Assembly (NCBI GenBank): GCA_039182515.1
Contig: JBCDCE010000002.1
Span: 31,412-95,411 of the forward strand
DNA from: JBCDCE01 sp039182515
Lineage (GTDB): Bacteria; Pseudomonadota; Alphaproteobacteria; Rhodobacterales; Rhodobacteraceae
Direction of reading: 5' to 3'
DNA: 64,000 bases
In this document: piece after piece, positions 51,808 through 60,761 of the stretch
Numbering within the stretch: the stretch's first letter is position 1
How the letters are laid out: each line of letters starts with the position of its first letter
Made by a program: the position numbers and the translations under genes
Notes under the pieces: generated by a model
What the model saw: only the letters and a program-made list of their open reading frames with translations
Told to the model about the DNA's origin: nothing
Database searches by the model: none

Positions 51808-52785
51808 TCAGTCGCGCGCGGAGTTGAGCGGGCCGATCAGTTCAATGCGGTCGGTCCAAATGTATCCGTCAAAACCATGCGGTACGTTGTCAAAGCTCTC
51901 TGCATCGTCAATCCCGCTTGCAAAGCCGGATCCATCGTAGGGGCCTGCAAGAATAACCTCTGTTCCTGCCGCTTCTAGCCTCCGTGTGAAGCGGTGCGGC
52001 CAGCCCCAGAGGAGTTTTGCATAGTTTTGGGGCACCAAAATCAGCGTGTTGCGGCAGCTTTCCGGCACGTAGCCGCTCCAACCCAGCGCGAGATAGCGCA
52101 GCAGGCAGGTTTTCAATGAGTTTCGGTCAAAGCCTCGGAGGCCTGGTATTGCTTTGAGCGCAGCGCGTGTTGGCGGGGCTCCGCCATAGACGCCAAAAAC
52201 CTGTGCCCGAAAATCCGATCTCTCCAGCCTTGCAGCCAGCTCTAAGCCGTCCTTACCGCGTGTGCTTTTGAAGTTGATGAGGAACTGGCCCCCCAAATTT
52301 TCTTCCAACACTCCGTTCAAACTGGGCATCAGACCAACAGCTTTGCCTCTGAGCGGATACGTCTCCGTCCCGTCGTCTATACGGTAGCCAAGATCCAAGG
52401 CTTGCAGCGTCGCAAGGTCCTGTTCGTGCGTGACGCCAGTGCCATTCGTACGGCAATCAACCGTCCAATCGTGGAAAACGGCAAAGGCCTTGTCCGTTGT
52501 CAGGTGAATATCAATCTCCACAACCGCGGCGCCGAGACGAAAGGCCTCCGCCATCGACGGGATCGTGTTTTCGATGAAGCTATGCGTGATCGGCTCCACC
52601 GGGGCGGCATGGCAAGACGTGCTCGACCGATCTGAGCCTGTGTAGATATGATGCACACCCCGATGGGCAATCACGCGCGTTTCATGTTGGTCCAGCCCAG
52701 ACACAAACCGCGACGTATTCCCAAGCCAAAGCCCTACGCCGAGGAGCGCGATAGCAATCGTAGATGTCTTGAGAAATCGACGCAT
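51808..52785 (-). CDS. Glycerophosphodiester phosphodiesterase family protein
   Basis: The 325-residue protein has an N-terminal hydrophobic signal or anchor (about 7-25), then the GDPD motifs: AHRGVHH, FIENT, EIDIHLT and FHDWTVD, in that order. It would release an alcohol and glycerol 3-phosphate from glycerophosphodiesters outside the cytoplasm. Between the HRG and ENT motifs lies an unusually long segment of roughly 30 residues containing a cysteine. The C-terminal half has less obvious family similarity. Confidence 0.83.
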   Translation of the reverse strand: MRRFLKTSTIAIALLGVGLWLGNTSRFVSGLDQHETRVIAHRGVHHIYTGSDRSSTSCHAAPVEPITHSFIENTIPSMAEAFRLGAAVVEIDIHLTTDKAFAVFHDWTVDCRTNGTGVTHEQDLATLQALDLGYRIDDGTETYPLRGKAVGLMPSLNGVLEENLGGQFLINFKSTRGKDGLELAARLERSDFRAQVFGVYGGAPPTRAALKAIPGLRGFDRNSLKTCLLRYLALGWSGYVPESCRNTLILVPQNYAKLLWGWPHRFTRRLEAAGTEVILAGPYDGSGFASGIDDAESFDNVPHGFDGYIWTDRIELIGPLNSARD

Positions 52786-52926
52786 CGCTTACCCATAAAT
52801 CACAAAGGCGAGGCCCAACAGTCGTGTTCTCGACAAACTGCGTGAAATAATGGGAGGGCGGGTGTCCTTCGAATTTACCAACGCTTATCGGCCTATGGAT
52901 CAGCGAAATGCGGATCCCAAGCCAGT

Positions 52927-53334
52927 CTATCCAGTTTGATTGTCATGGTGCGCGCGCTTGCGATCCAGCCAAGCTTCGAAGCGCACCCACACTTCGCTCA
53001 CAAAAATGATGATGGCTACATACGGTGTAACAAAGATGACGTAGAGGCCAGCAAGAATAAACGACAATCCATGCCATGCAGCCAGTTTGGTCACAAAGCT
53101 CCACTCGTCGCAATGCACTCCTTTTAAACTGCCTCCGGTACATCCAACGGCCTTAAAGTGGGCGTCTGTCCAAAACACAGAGGTGTAGGCCACACCAACG
53201 AAGAGTAAGCTGAGCAAAACCACGAGCCGCGCCCATCGTTGCTTTGCAAAGACTAAGACCAGCAGCGAAAAGACGGGTAAAAACCAAAACCAGGCAAGGA
53301 TGAATTCTCCGAACATGACAGCATAGCTAAGCAC
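52927..53334 (-). CDS. Small integral membrane protein, function unknown
   Basis: This 135-residue protein has about four hydrophobic segments (1-20, 22-55 with two short ones, 85-115). A loop with two cysteines (VGCTGGSLKGVHCDEW) sits between them and could form a disulfide. The tail is basic. The GTG at 53334 has a poor ribosome site; an ATG at 53316 is the alternative. I recognise no family. Confidence 0.55.
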   Translation of the reverse strand: MLSYAVMFGEFILAWFWFLPVFSLLVLVFAKQRWARLVVLLSLLFVGVAYTSVFWTDAHFKAVGCTGGSLKGVHCDEWSFVTKLAAWHGLSFILAGLYVIFVTPYVAIIIFVSEVWVRFEAWLDRKRAHHDNQTG

Positions 53335-53400
53335 GCCTCATCGGCTCAAGAAGTCAGGATAACCTCTATTGCGCTGGCGGAAACGCGCTATAACGGAGCC

Positions 53401-53886
53401 ATGGGCTTCAAGCTTACATCTGCACAAGAGATCCATGACGGCCAGGTCAACGCGATTTGGAACGCGGGCTGGCATGAGGCGCATGCGAGCATCGTTCCCT
53501 CCAGCCTAACTGCTCTGCGGACGCTAGAGAGCTTTCAGGACCGTGTTGCAGAGAACCGCGTTTTCACGCGGATTGCGCTGGCGGGGATGGATGTGCTGGG
53601 GTTTTCAATGGTCAAAGCCGATGAGCTTTATCAAATGTATGTCTCACCCAAGGCGCGCGGCAAGGGGGTGGCACAAGCGCTTATGTGGGACGCGGAAGCT
53701 CGAATGCGCGCGCAAGGGCACAAGACGGCTTGGCTCGCCTGCGCTGTAAACAACAATCGCGCCGCGCGGTTTTATGAAAAATGCGGATGGGTGAACGCAG
53801 GCCTTGAAGAGGTTGCTTTGGATACCTCCGAAGGGTCCTTTCTTTTAGAGGTTTGGCGTTTTGAGCGTGCGCTTGGCCAAGGTTGA
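53401..53886 (+). CDS. GNAT-family N-acetyltransferase
   Basis: The 161-residue protein has the acetyl-CoA motif region YVSPKARGKGVAQALMWDAE (R-x-x-G-x-A type) near 80-100, then NNNRAARFYEKCGWV, both standard for GNAT enzymes. The acceptor is unknown; small-molecule or protein N-termini are possible. It is short of nothing for the family and stands alone, facing the SnoaL operon with a 12-base gap. Confidence 0.85.
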   Translation: MGFKLTSAQEIHDGQVNAIWNAGWHEAHASIVPSSLTALRTLESFQDRVAENRVFTRIALAGMDVLGFSMVKADELYQMYVSPKARGKGVAQALMWDAEARMRAQGHKTAWLACAVNNNRAARFYEKCGWVNAGLEEVALDTSEGSFLLEVWRFERALGQG

Positions 53887-53898
53887 CCTCTCAGTTGC

Positions 53899-54282
53899 TT
53901 ATCGATCGGCAAAGGACGAGCGGAACTTAGCTGCCCAGTGCCCGTGCTCTTGCGTGAGGATCCAAAGCGAGCGGAAGGTTGTGAGGAGCCTCCTATCGCT
54001 GCCATAGCGGTTGATCTGCGCATCTAAATGCACTTTTGCCTCTGAAGCACGAAGGACGCGGATGTCTTCAAAGGCGGAATGGGACCAATCTGACCCAGCA
54101 CGGGCACGGAAATCTGCGAAATAGGTGTTCGGTGTGTGCCAGGTTTTCAACGCAACACCACTCATCCGAAAATGCGGGAAATGCAGCGTTGCTGCGAGTG
54201 CTGCTTCGTCGCGCGCGTTGAGCGCGTCGATATGGGCCTGCATCACATCAAGGGCGGCCTTTACGGAGGCGTCATGATCCAT
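53899..54282 (-). CDS. Small NTF2/SnoaL-fold protein
   Basis: The protein, about 127 residues, begins MDHDASVKAALDVMQAHIDALNARD, the helical opening of SnoaL-like cone folds, then HFPHFRMSGVALKTW and a WAAKFRSS end. The ATG at 54282 follows GGGAGG; the frame extends much further upstream but into the amidohydrolase gene. It overlaps that gene by 11 bases, so it is the last gene of the three-gene leftward operon. Substrate unknown. Confidence 0.75.
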   Translation of the reverse strand: MDHDASVKAALDVMQAHIDALNARDEAALAATLHFPHFRMSGVALKTWHTPNTYFADFRARAGSDWSHSAFEDIRVLRASEAKVHLDAQINRYGSDRRLLTTFRSLWILTQEHGHWAAKFRSSFADR

Positions 54283-55156
54283 TTTGTACCTCCCATTTGG
54301 GGAACCTATAGAGGCGCTCCGGGTTCTCCACCAGGATTTTACGAGCCGTTTCAGGCCCTGCCCAGTCGAACAGAAGATCCAAAAGATCGCCGTCGTTAGG
54401 CATAGGGCCGTCAAAGGCCGGATGCGGCCAGTCGCTGCCCCAGACCAATCGGTCCGGATTGGCGGAAATGAGCGCTTTGGCCATGGGCGCAACGTCGTCG
54501 TAGTCGAGGGAACTGCTCTTCGTGATGCGATAGGCCCCCGACAGTTTTACCCAAACGGTCCCACACTCAACCGCCCTGAGAAGCGCTTGAAAGCCCGGAT
54601 CGTTCACGCCGCGCACGGTGGGCACATGACCCATATGGTCAAACACCACTGGAACCGGCAGATCGGTCACGCGCTGCATCAGATCGGGCTGCGCGGACAC
54701 ATCCGTGAGGATCTGCAAATGCCAACCGATATCGGCCAAAACGCTGGCCAGCTTCGTGAGATTTTCGGCACGGATGCCGCTTGAAAAGAGCATATTGAGC
54801 CGAGCGCCTACAGCACCCTGCGCGGACATTGCCTGCAGATCTGATAGGCGTGTTTGATCATTGAACACAACAATGGCTTTCACGGACCCATCCGTGGGCA
54901 TGGACTGCATAGTGGTTCGATTGTCAGTGCCAAAAATGCTGGGCTGAACGATGACCGCGCGGTCTAAGTCCAAGGCCGCTTGCAGGACGCGATAGGCCGA
55001 CAGAGGTGCGCTGGGCGCGGAATAGCTGCGCTCTGCAATCTGAGGGGAGGGCCCGTCAAATACGTGGAAGTGACAGTCACAGGCCCCGGCGGGTATCGGA
55101 GCCTTAGGGGTTCTGGGCTCTGGGTCTGGAGGTGCAACAAAGGAGATTTGGCTCAT
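54272..55156 (-). CDS. COG3618-type metal-dependent amidohydrolase (LigI/lactonase-like)
   Basis: The 294-residue TIM-barrel hydrolase has the metal HxH in CDCHFHVFDG, a histidine in VFDHMGHVP and the catalytic-aspartate region VWGSDWPHP. This branch contains 2-pyrone-4,6-dicarboxylate lactonase and sugar lactonases. With a GMC oxidoreductase nearby it may hydrolyse the lactone of an oxidised sugar or an aromatic lactone. It is second in a leftward operon after the tandem SnoaL gene, 58 bases apart. Confidence 0.85.
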   Translation of the reverse strand: MSQISFVAPPDPEPRTPKAPIPAGACDCHFHVFDGPSPQIAERSYSAPSAPLSAYRVLQAALDLDRAVIVQPSIFGTDNRTTMQSMPTDGSVKAIVVFNDQTRLSDLQAMSAQGAVGARLNMLFSSGIRAENLTKLASVLADIGWHLQILTDVSAQPDLMQRVTDLPVPVVFDHMGHVPTVRGVNDPGFQALLRAVECGTVWVKLSGAYRITKSSSLDYDDVAPMAKALISANPDRLVWGSDWPHPAFDGPMPNDGDLLDLLFDWAGPETARKILVENPERLYRFPKWEVQNGS

Positions 55157-55214
55157 GGCTCAAAAATATCTGAGTTGCAGGGGAGTCTCAAACCTGGTTG
55201 ACCTCCGGTGACCT

Positions 55215-56195
55215 CTAAGCCCCCATCGCATTGCTCTCAGCAATCAAGTCACGGCCGAGTTGCGCAAAGAAGTCGCCCAAGTCCAGCGAGACCCAGTTCT
55301 CAGCCAATTTGCCATTTGCGATGCGGTAGAAATCCATGACACGCAGGGTCATGACTTGTTCGTTGGCTTTTTGGCCCAGATAATCGCCTTTGAAGGTCAT
55401 GGTCATCGAAGGCCAGCCAGACATGGCGGCGTAGTTTTGATCCGAAAAGCGGCAGTAGTGATTGCCGCCTTTGCGATCTGGGAAGGCATGCAGGAATGGA
55501 CGCCGGTGATCTTGGACAAACCCCTCCCACCGGAAGTTTGAGCCAATGGAAGACGGCCCATACCACATCATATCATCCGCCCAGACCCCATCCGGCCCGG
55601 TTTGTCCGGCTGAGCCCATGGTTTTGGGGTCATAGACGTGCAGATTGTCCATCATGCGCTGCACAACGTCGAAAGAATCGCCTTCGTAAGAGCCGCTCGG
55701 GCAAAGCCCATCTTGAGTTGCGGGTGCTGGCCATGTGAGCGCTGTGCCGATTTCGCTTAACGGCAAGCGCCCGCATTGGTGCATCAGATCGGGCAAGTCG
55801 AAGATGATCTTGGCCTCAACGATCTGGTCGTTCTCAATGCGGTAAAGTTCACCGACACGCAGAAAAACAAGGCGATTGCAGGGCTCTAGCCCCCAAAGCG
55901 GCTTGGTGAAATTGCCCACGTAGTGGGTCACAGCTGCGCACCACTGGCCCTGCTCAAAGAGCCGATTTGTCCCGCCAATAAAGAGCAAGTCTCGGCGGTG
56001 CAGGTGCTCAAAGGCCTCCCGAAGAGGTTTCACAAACTGATCGATCACAGCCTCCGGACCATTCGCCTGCGCCAATGGCCAAGCAAGATCCCAAGTGGTG
56101 TTTGGGGCGAGTAATGCATGGGCAGAAGGATCCAAAAACAGGCGATCCAGAGCGTTGCGGAGGGTTTTTCTATAATCAGTTGAACTGCTTGGCAT
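55215..56195 (-). CDS. Tandem SnoaL/NTF2-fold protein, paralogue A
   Basis: The protein, about 326 residues, carries two SnoaL-like domains (about 20-150 and 170-326). Paralogue B at 62417 aligns along the whole length, for example RVGELYRIENDQIVEAKIIFDLPDLM with YGEFYRFDQSQVVEAYVFLDLPELM, and both share DMMWYGP. The ATG at 56195 has only a weak purine-rich ribosome site; a GTG at 56216 is possible. SnoaL folds include ester cyclases, isomerases and dehydratases, so no reaction can be named. It is divergent from the ABC transporter ATPase gene and shares its operator. Confidence 0.78.
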   Translation of the reverse strand: MPSSSTDYRKTLRNALDRLFLDPSAHALLAPNTTWDLAWPLAQANGPEAVIDQFVKPLREAFEHLHRRDLLFIGGTNRLFEQGQWCAAVTHYVGNFTKPLWGLEPCNRLVFLRVGELYRIENDQIVEAKIIFDLPDLMHQCGRLPLSEIGTALTWPAPATQDGLCPSGSYEGDSFDVVQRMMDNLHVYDPKTMGSAGQTGPDGVWADDMMWYGPSSIGSNFRWEGFVQDHRRPFLHAFPDRKGGNHYCRFSDQNYAAMSGWPSMTMTFKGDYLGQKANEQVMTLRVMDFYRIANGKLAENWVSLDLGDFFAQLGRDLIAESNAMGA

Positions 56196-56252
56196 GGTTT
56201 TTCTTTCTGTTTCCACAAAAGCAATTGCAAACCCGGGACGCTGAGTCTAGCG

Positions 56253-56274
56253 TTTTTGCAAACGTGTGCAAAAA
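56253..56274. promoter_or_regulatory. LacI-family-type operator between divergent operons
   Basis: TTTTTGCA (56253) and TGCAAAAA (56267) are perfect 8-base arms around AACGTG, close to the TTGCAAACG...TTTGCAA pattern bound by LacI/GalR regulators. A half-site TTGCAAAC lies at about 56225. No LacI gene is in the window. Confidence 0.65.
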
Positions 56275-56304
56275 TCGGTGCGCGCTGCGATTTGGAGATG
56301 CATT

Positions 56305-57354
56305 ATGGCTGAAATCGAACTCCGAAATGTCTCGAAACGGTGGGGCGACTTTGTCGGCGTCGACAATTTTAATCTCACCATCGCGGACCGCGAATTTCTG
56401 GTGCTTCTCGGGCCGTCGGGCTGCGGCAAGACCACCACGATGCGCATGATCGCGGGGCTTGAGGATGCCACCGAAGGCGATATCCTTGTGGACGGTGAAC
56501 GCGTCAATGACAAAGAGCCCAAAGATCGCGACATCTCGATGGTGTTCCAGTCTTACGGCCTGTACCCCAACATGAACGTTTACGAAAACATCCGCTTTCC
56601 GTTGAAGGTGCGCAAAGTAGATCCCGCCACACACGATGAGCGCGTGCGCCGTGCCTCTGATATGGTAGAGCTTGGCCCTTTCCTGGATCGTAAACCTGCG
56701 GCTCTTTCGGGCGGTCAACGCCAACGCGTGGCCCTGGCGCGCGCGATTGTGCGTGAGCCCAACGTCTTTTTGATGGACGAGCCGCTGTCGAACCTCGATG
56801 CCAAGCTGCGCGTCTCGACTCGAGCGCAGATCAAAAACCTCAGCCACGAGTTACAGGTCACAACGATCTATGTGACCCACGACCAGATCGAAGCCATGAC
56901 GCTTGCGGACCGAGTGGTTGTGATGAGCAAAGGCATCGTGCAGCAAGTGGGCACACCCACAGATATCTACGACAATCCAGCCAACACCTTTGTGGCTGGC
57001 TTTATCGGTTCTCCGGCGATGAACCTGGTGGACGGCACGCTCAAAGGCGGTGTTTTTGAAGGCCCAGGCATGCGTGTGGAAGGCTTCTCGGCCCCCGATG
57101 GCGCGGTCACGCTTGGCTATCGCGCGGAAGACGCCACCGTTTCGGACAGCCCAGCGGAAGTGAATGCTGAGGTCTACTCAATGGAGCTTTTGGGCGATGC
57201 GACCATGGTCTCCGTTCGCCCGCAAGGATCATTGATGAGCGTCAAAGCTCACAAAGAATATCGCACCGAAATCGGCAGCTCTGTGAGCTTTTCGGTGCCT
57301 GCAACGATCTGTCACCTCTTCGACAAAACGACAGGGGAGCGGTATCCGGCTTAG
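56305..57354 (+). CDS. Carbohydrate ABC transporter ATP-binding protein (UgpC type)
   Basis: The ATPase, about 349 residues, has Walker A GPSGCGKTT, VFQSYGLYPNM, LSGGQRQR, VFLMDEPLSNLD and YVTHDQIEAMTLADR, and a TOBE regulatory tail. I use the ATG at 56305, which follows GGAG. It is first in the operon that continues with binding protein and two permeases. Confidence 0.93.
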   Translation: MAEIELRNVSKRWGDFVGVDNFNLTIADREFLVLLGPSGCGKTTTMRMIAGLEDATEGDILVDGERVNDKEPKDRDISMVFQSYGLYPNMNVYENIRFPLKVRKVDPATHDERVRRASDMVELGPFLDRKPAALSGGQRQRVALARAIVREPNVFLMDEPLSNLDAKLRVSTRAQIKNLSHELQVTTIYVTHDQIEAMTLADRVVVMSKGIVQQVGTPTDIYDNPANTFVAGFIGSPAMNLVDGTLKGGVFEGPGMRVEGFSAPDGAVTLGYRAEDATVSDSPAEVNAEVYSMELLGDATMVSVRPQGSLMSVKAHKEYRTEIGSSVSFSVPATICHLFDKTTGERYPA

Positions 57355-57372
57355 GCCATTTAGAAATTTGCA

Positions 57373-57425
57373 CGCCCCGAAAACTGGGGCGGCGAAATCC
57401 GGGCGTGGGCTTGCAAGACACGCCC
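57373..57425 (+). terminator. Two hairpins between ATPase and binding-protein genes
   Basis: CGCCCC (57373) with GGGGCG (57386), and GGGCGTG (57401) with CACGCCC (57419). They lie in the leader of the binding-protein gene and may stabilise its mRNA or end transcripts partly. Confidence 0.5.
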
Positions 57426-57446
57426 AACAAATCAGGGAGAAACTGA

Positions 57447-58691
57447 ATGTACATGAAACAATTTGCACTTGCGGGTGTTGTCGCGCTGATGGGCTCTTCA
57501 GCCTTTGCCGGTGGCCACGCTGGCTGCCCAGAGTCGGGCCGCATCAGCATCGTTGGCAATGAATTCCCAGCGATCCAAACCGTTGGCGCAGGCGCGCTTG
57601 CTTGCGGTGGTGACGCGGTTGAGGCGAGCTCAAACCTCACAGCAGACCACCAGAAAATCAACCTGGCGGGCATGCAAGGTAACCCTGCGGAATACACATC
57701 CGCTATCATCGCAAACTCATCTATCGTTGCATTGATGAACGAAGACGTCATTCGTCCGCTAGATGACCTCGTTGCAAAGCACGGCGGCGGCTTGGCGAAA
57801 AACCAGCTGATCACCATCAACGGTCAAGTCATGGCCGTAGCCTTCATGGCGAACGCACAGCACCTTGTGTACCGTGCTGACCAGCTTGCTGAAGCTGGGG
57901 TTGAAGTCCCAACAACCTATGAGGACATGCTCGCAGCTGCCAAAATGCTGCGCGAGAAAGGCATTTCGCAGAACCCGGTTGGCGGCGCTTACAAAGCCGG
58001 TTGGAACCTCGCGCAGGAATTCAACAACATGTTCCTGGGCTACGGTGGCACGCACTTCAAGCCTGGCTCCGCTGAGCCAATGGTAAACTCAGAAGCGGGT
58101 GTGAAAGCGCTTGAGATGATGAAAGCGTTGTCTGAGTACATGAACCCAGACTTCCTCACGCACGACTCAAACGCCACCAACGCGGAATACCGCGCGGGCA
58201 ACGTTGCGCTGATGAACATGTGGGGCTCCCGTGCCGCAACAATGACTGACGCAGAAGGCGTGCCACAAGAAGTGGTTGATGGCTTTGCAATCGCAGGCCC
58301 AATGACAGTCGGTGGCGGTGATATTCCTGCCACGACACTCTGGTGGGACGGCTTCACAGTGGCCAAAAACATCTCTGACGAAGACGCAGAAGCGACCTTC
58401 ATGGCGATGACCAAAGCCATTAGCCCAGCGATCTTGAGCGACGACGAAGTGGCCAAGCAAGCGGTTTGGTTGATCGACGGCTATGAGCCAACAGAAGCTG
58501 CTGTTGGTGTGTTTGCAGCCGCACAAGCGGGCTCCATTCCTTACCCAATGCTGCCATTCATGGGCCTGATGCACACAGCTCTAGGCGCTGAACTGTCTGA
58601 CTTCATGCAGGGCAAAGAATCTGCTGAGCAAGCTCTGGCAGACGTTGAAGCCGCCTATATCGCGGCCGCCAAAGAAAAAGGCTTCCTCTAA
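57447..58691 (+). CDS. Carbohydrate-type ABC transporter substrate-binding protein
   Basis: The 414-residue family 1 extracellular solute-binding protein has a signal peptide (about 1-23, ending AFAGG). The body, with MNMWGSRAATM, TLWWDGFTVAKN and YPMLPFMGLMHTALG, matches sugar-type binding proteins. Its ligand is unknown. The start follows GGGAGAA; an ATG two codons later is also possible. Hairpins flank the gene on both sides, fitting its usual high expression. Confidence 0.9.
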   Translation: MYMKQFALAGVVALMGSSAFAGGHAGCPESGRISIVGNEFPAIQTVGAGALACGGDAVEASSNLTADHQKINLAGMQGNPAEYTSAIIANSSIVALMNEDVIRPLDDLVAKHGGGLAKNQLITINGQVMAVAFMANAQHLVYRADQLAEAGVEVPTTYEDMLAAAKMLREKGISQNPVGGAYKAGWNLAQEFNNMFLGYGGTHFKPGSAEPMVNSEAGVKALEMMKALSEYMNPDFLTHDSNATNAEYRAGNVALMNMWGSRAATMTDAEGVPQEVVDGFAIAGPMTVGGGDIPATTLWWDGFTVAKNISDEDAEATFMAMTKAISPAILSDDEVAKQAVWLIDGYEPTEAAVGVFAAAQAGSIPYPMLPFMGLMHTALGAELSDFMQGKESAEQALADVEAAYIAAAKEKGFL

Positions 58692-58703
58692 GAAGCTGAA
58701 GTT

Positions 58704-58732
58704 CGGAGCACGCGCACAACCCGCGTGCTCCG
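58704..58732 (+). terminator. Strong hairpin after the binding-protein gene
   Basis: CGGAGCACGCG and CGCGTGCTCCG pair perfectly over 11 bp, 12 bases after the stop. There is no long T-run, so it is a partial terminator or stabiliser between binding protein and permeases. Confidence 0.75.
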
Positions 58733-58847
58733 GATTTGATCCGAGGTCTCTTGGCAAGGCGCTTCAAAGAGACCCCTGATCAGGTCCGGGCAGATCCGGG
58801 GAGGGGATTTATCCCGATTAAGAAATGTCAAACCTAAGTGGGGACAT

Positions 58848-59876
58848 ATGAAACACCGCACATTCTTTTGGTTCTTTCTTCCAACAGCTCTTGCGATGCT
58901 TATTTTCATCGCGGCACCCATTGTCTCGGTGGTCATGCAGTCGTTCTTCACACCGCACGAGGCCGTGCTGGTTGTTGTTGAAAACTGCGGTCCTTTTGGG
59001 TGCACAGAAGAGACGTCGATTGATCAAGAAGCCACGGCTCAATTGCGGGCTGAAAAGCCTTTGGGCCGCTTTGTTGGGCTCGACATCTATTTCGACCGCG
59101 GCCACCTCGCCATCAAAGAGGTGGGGGAAGCCTGGCGTAATTCCCAAGGTTTGGGTTCGTTCTTCAGCGAACTTGGCGACCTGCCGTTTTACCGCGCCTT
59201 GGCCTTCACACTCACATACACCTTCGTTTGCACACCTGCGCTGATCGCTCTCGGGTTTGCCATCGCGGTGGCGGTCAACACATTGCACCGCCATCTCAAA
59301 GGCTTTGTGATCTTCTTTTCGCTTCTGCCGATGATCGTAACCCCGCTTGTGGGCTCGCTCATTCTCTTTTGGATGATCGATGCGCGCGGGGTGCTCGGAA
59401 ATCTCATTCAATGGCTTGCGGCTGATCCTGATCTGTCGCTCAAGGCCTCAACAGGGCTCATGTGGATCTCGCTGATTGTCTATGGGATCTGGTCCTCTGC
59501 GCCCTTTGCTTTTGTGGTGTTCTACGCAGGCCTGCAAACCATGCCGCAAGACACGCTTGAAAGTGCGATGATCGATGGAGCCACGCGCTGGCAACAGATC
59601 CGCTACGTGACCATCCCGCATCTCATGCCTCTTGTGACCTTCGTGGCGCTCATCCAGCTTATGGACAACTTCCGCGTCTTTGAACCGATAGTTGGCTTCA
59701 ATGCAGAGGCTCATGCGACCTCGCTCAGTTGGATCATATTCAACGACCTCTCTGGCGAAACCCAGCAGCTATCCGCGGCTGCCACCACTTCCGTGCTCAC
59801 CATCTTGGGCGTGGCAGTGCTTTTGTCGCCTGTCTTGGTGCGCACCTGGCGCGACTTTGCGGGAAGGGGAGCCTAA
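58848..59876 (+). CDS. Carbohydrate-type ABC transporter permease 1
   Basis: The 342-residue permease has six helices and the EAA loop ESAMIDGATRWQQIRYVTIPHLMP. A longer periplasmic insert (about 40-105) between helices 1 and 2 is notable and includes two cysteines (NCGPFGCTEE). It starts 156 bases after the binding-protein gene and 3 bases precede the next permease. Confidence 0.9.
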   Translation: MKHRTFFWFFLPTALAMLIFIAAPIVSVVMQSFFTPHEAVLVVVENCGPFGCTEETSIDQEATAQLRAEKPLGRFVGLDIYFDRGHLAIKEVGEAWRNSQGLGSFFSELGDLPFYRALAFTLTYTFVCTPALIALGFAIAVAVNTLHRHLKGFVIFFSLLPMIVTPLVGSLILFWMIDARGVLGNLIQWLAADPDLSLKASTGLMWISLIVYGIWSSAPFAFVVFYAGLQTMPQDTLESAMIDGATRWQQIRYVTIPHLMPLVTFVALIQLMDNFRVFEPIVGFNAEAHATSLSWIIFNDLSGETQQLSAAATTSVLTILGVAVLLSPVLVRTWRDFAGRGA

Positions 59877-59879
59877 GCC

Positions 59880-60761
59880 ATGTCCATCGCTTCTGAACGT
59901 CGTTCCCCCGCTTTGCGCTTTGCGCTCTCAGCCTTCATCGTTGTTTGGCTGATCATCGCGGCCTTCCCGTTCCTGTGGACCCTTTGGGGGTCGTTCAAGG
60001 TCGAGCTGGATTTCTTCTCTATTGCCAATTGGACAAACGCCCTCACAGGCGCCAACACCGAAAACACCTATGGCAGCCCCTTCACCGGCGTGGGCTATGA
60101 AGGCGCGTGGATCAAAGAAGAGTTTTGGCGCAACGTCATCAACACCGCTTTCGTGTGCCTTTTTGTTGTGACAACGTCTCTCACCATTGGCACGTTGGGC
60201 GGCTACGCGCTCTCACGGTCGGGCTACCGCTACGTCTTTTGGCTCTTGATCATTGCGCTGATGTTCCGGGCCCTGCCGCAGATCACGCTCGTGTCTGGCT
60301 ACTTGCCTGTGTTCTTCAATTGGAATGTTTGGGGCTTTTTGCCCACAGCAATCATCGTGCTCGTGGCGATCAACCAGCCCTTCACACTCTGGATGCTGCA
60401 TTCCTTCTTTGAATCGATCCCCAAGGATCTCGACGAAAGCGCCAAGGTGGATGGCTGCACGCAGTTCCAGGCCTTTTGGCACGTGATCATCCCTGTCATG
60501 TGGCCTGGCGTGATCACCACAGGGCTTTTTTCGTTCCTATTGGCCTACAACGATTTCATCGTGACCTCGCTGGTTCTGGCCGAAAGCAATCGCACCATGA
60601 TCCCCGCCATCGCGGCTTTCTTGGGAACAACACAAACGGAAGGCAATGTGATGTTTGCCGTGGCCGCCGTTGTCTCTGCAACAGCCCCGCTCTTCGTGCT
60701 TGTGATGGTCTTCCAACGCCAGATCGTGAGCGGCCTCACCGCCGGCGCTGTTAAAGGGTGA
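59880..60761 (+). CDS. Carbohydrate-type ABC transporter permease 2 (MalG type)
   Basis: The 293-residue permease has six helices, the EAA loop ESAKVDGCTQFQAFWHVIIPVMWP and the C-terminal GLTAGAVKG typical of MalG-like subunits. The 3' end overlaps the first arm of the tandem hairpin repeat. Confidence 0.92.
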   Translation: MSIASERRSPALRFALSAFIVVWLIIAAFPFLWTLWGSFKVELDFFSIANWTNALTGANTENTYGSPFTGVGYEGAWIKEEFWRNVINTAFVCLFVVTTSLTIGTLGGYALSRSGYRYVFWLLIIALMFRALPQITLVSGYLPVFFNWNVWGFLPTAIIVLVAINQPFTLWMLHSFFESIPKDLDESAKVDGCTQFQAFWHVIIPVMWPGVITTGLFSFLLAYNDFIVTSLVLAESNRTMIPAIAAFLGTTQTEGNVMFAVAAVVSATAPLFVLVMVFQRQIVSGLTAGAVKG

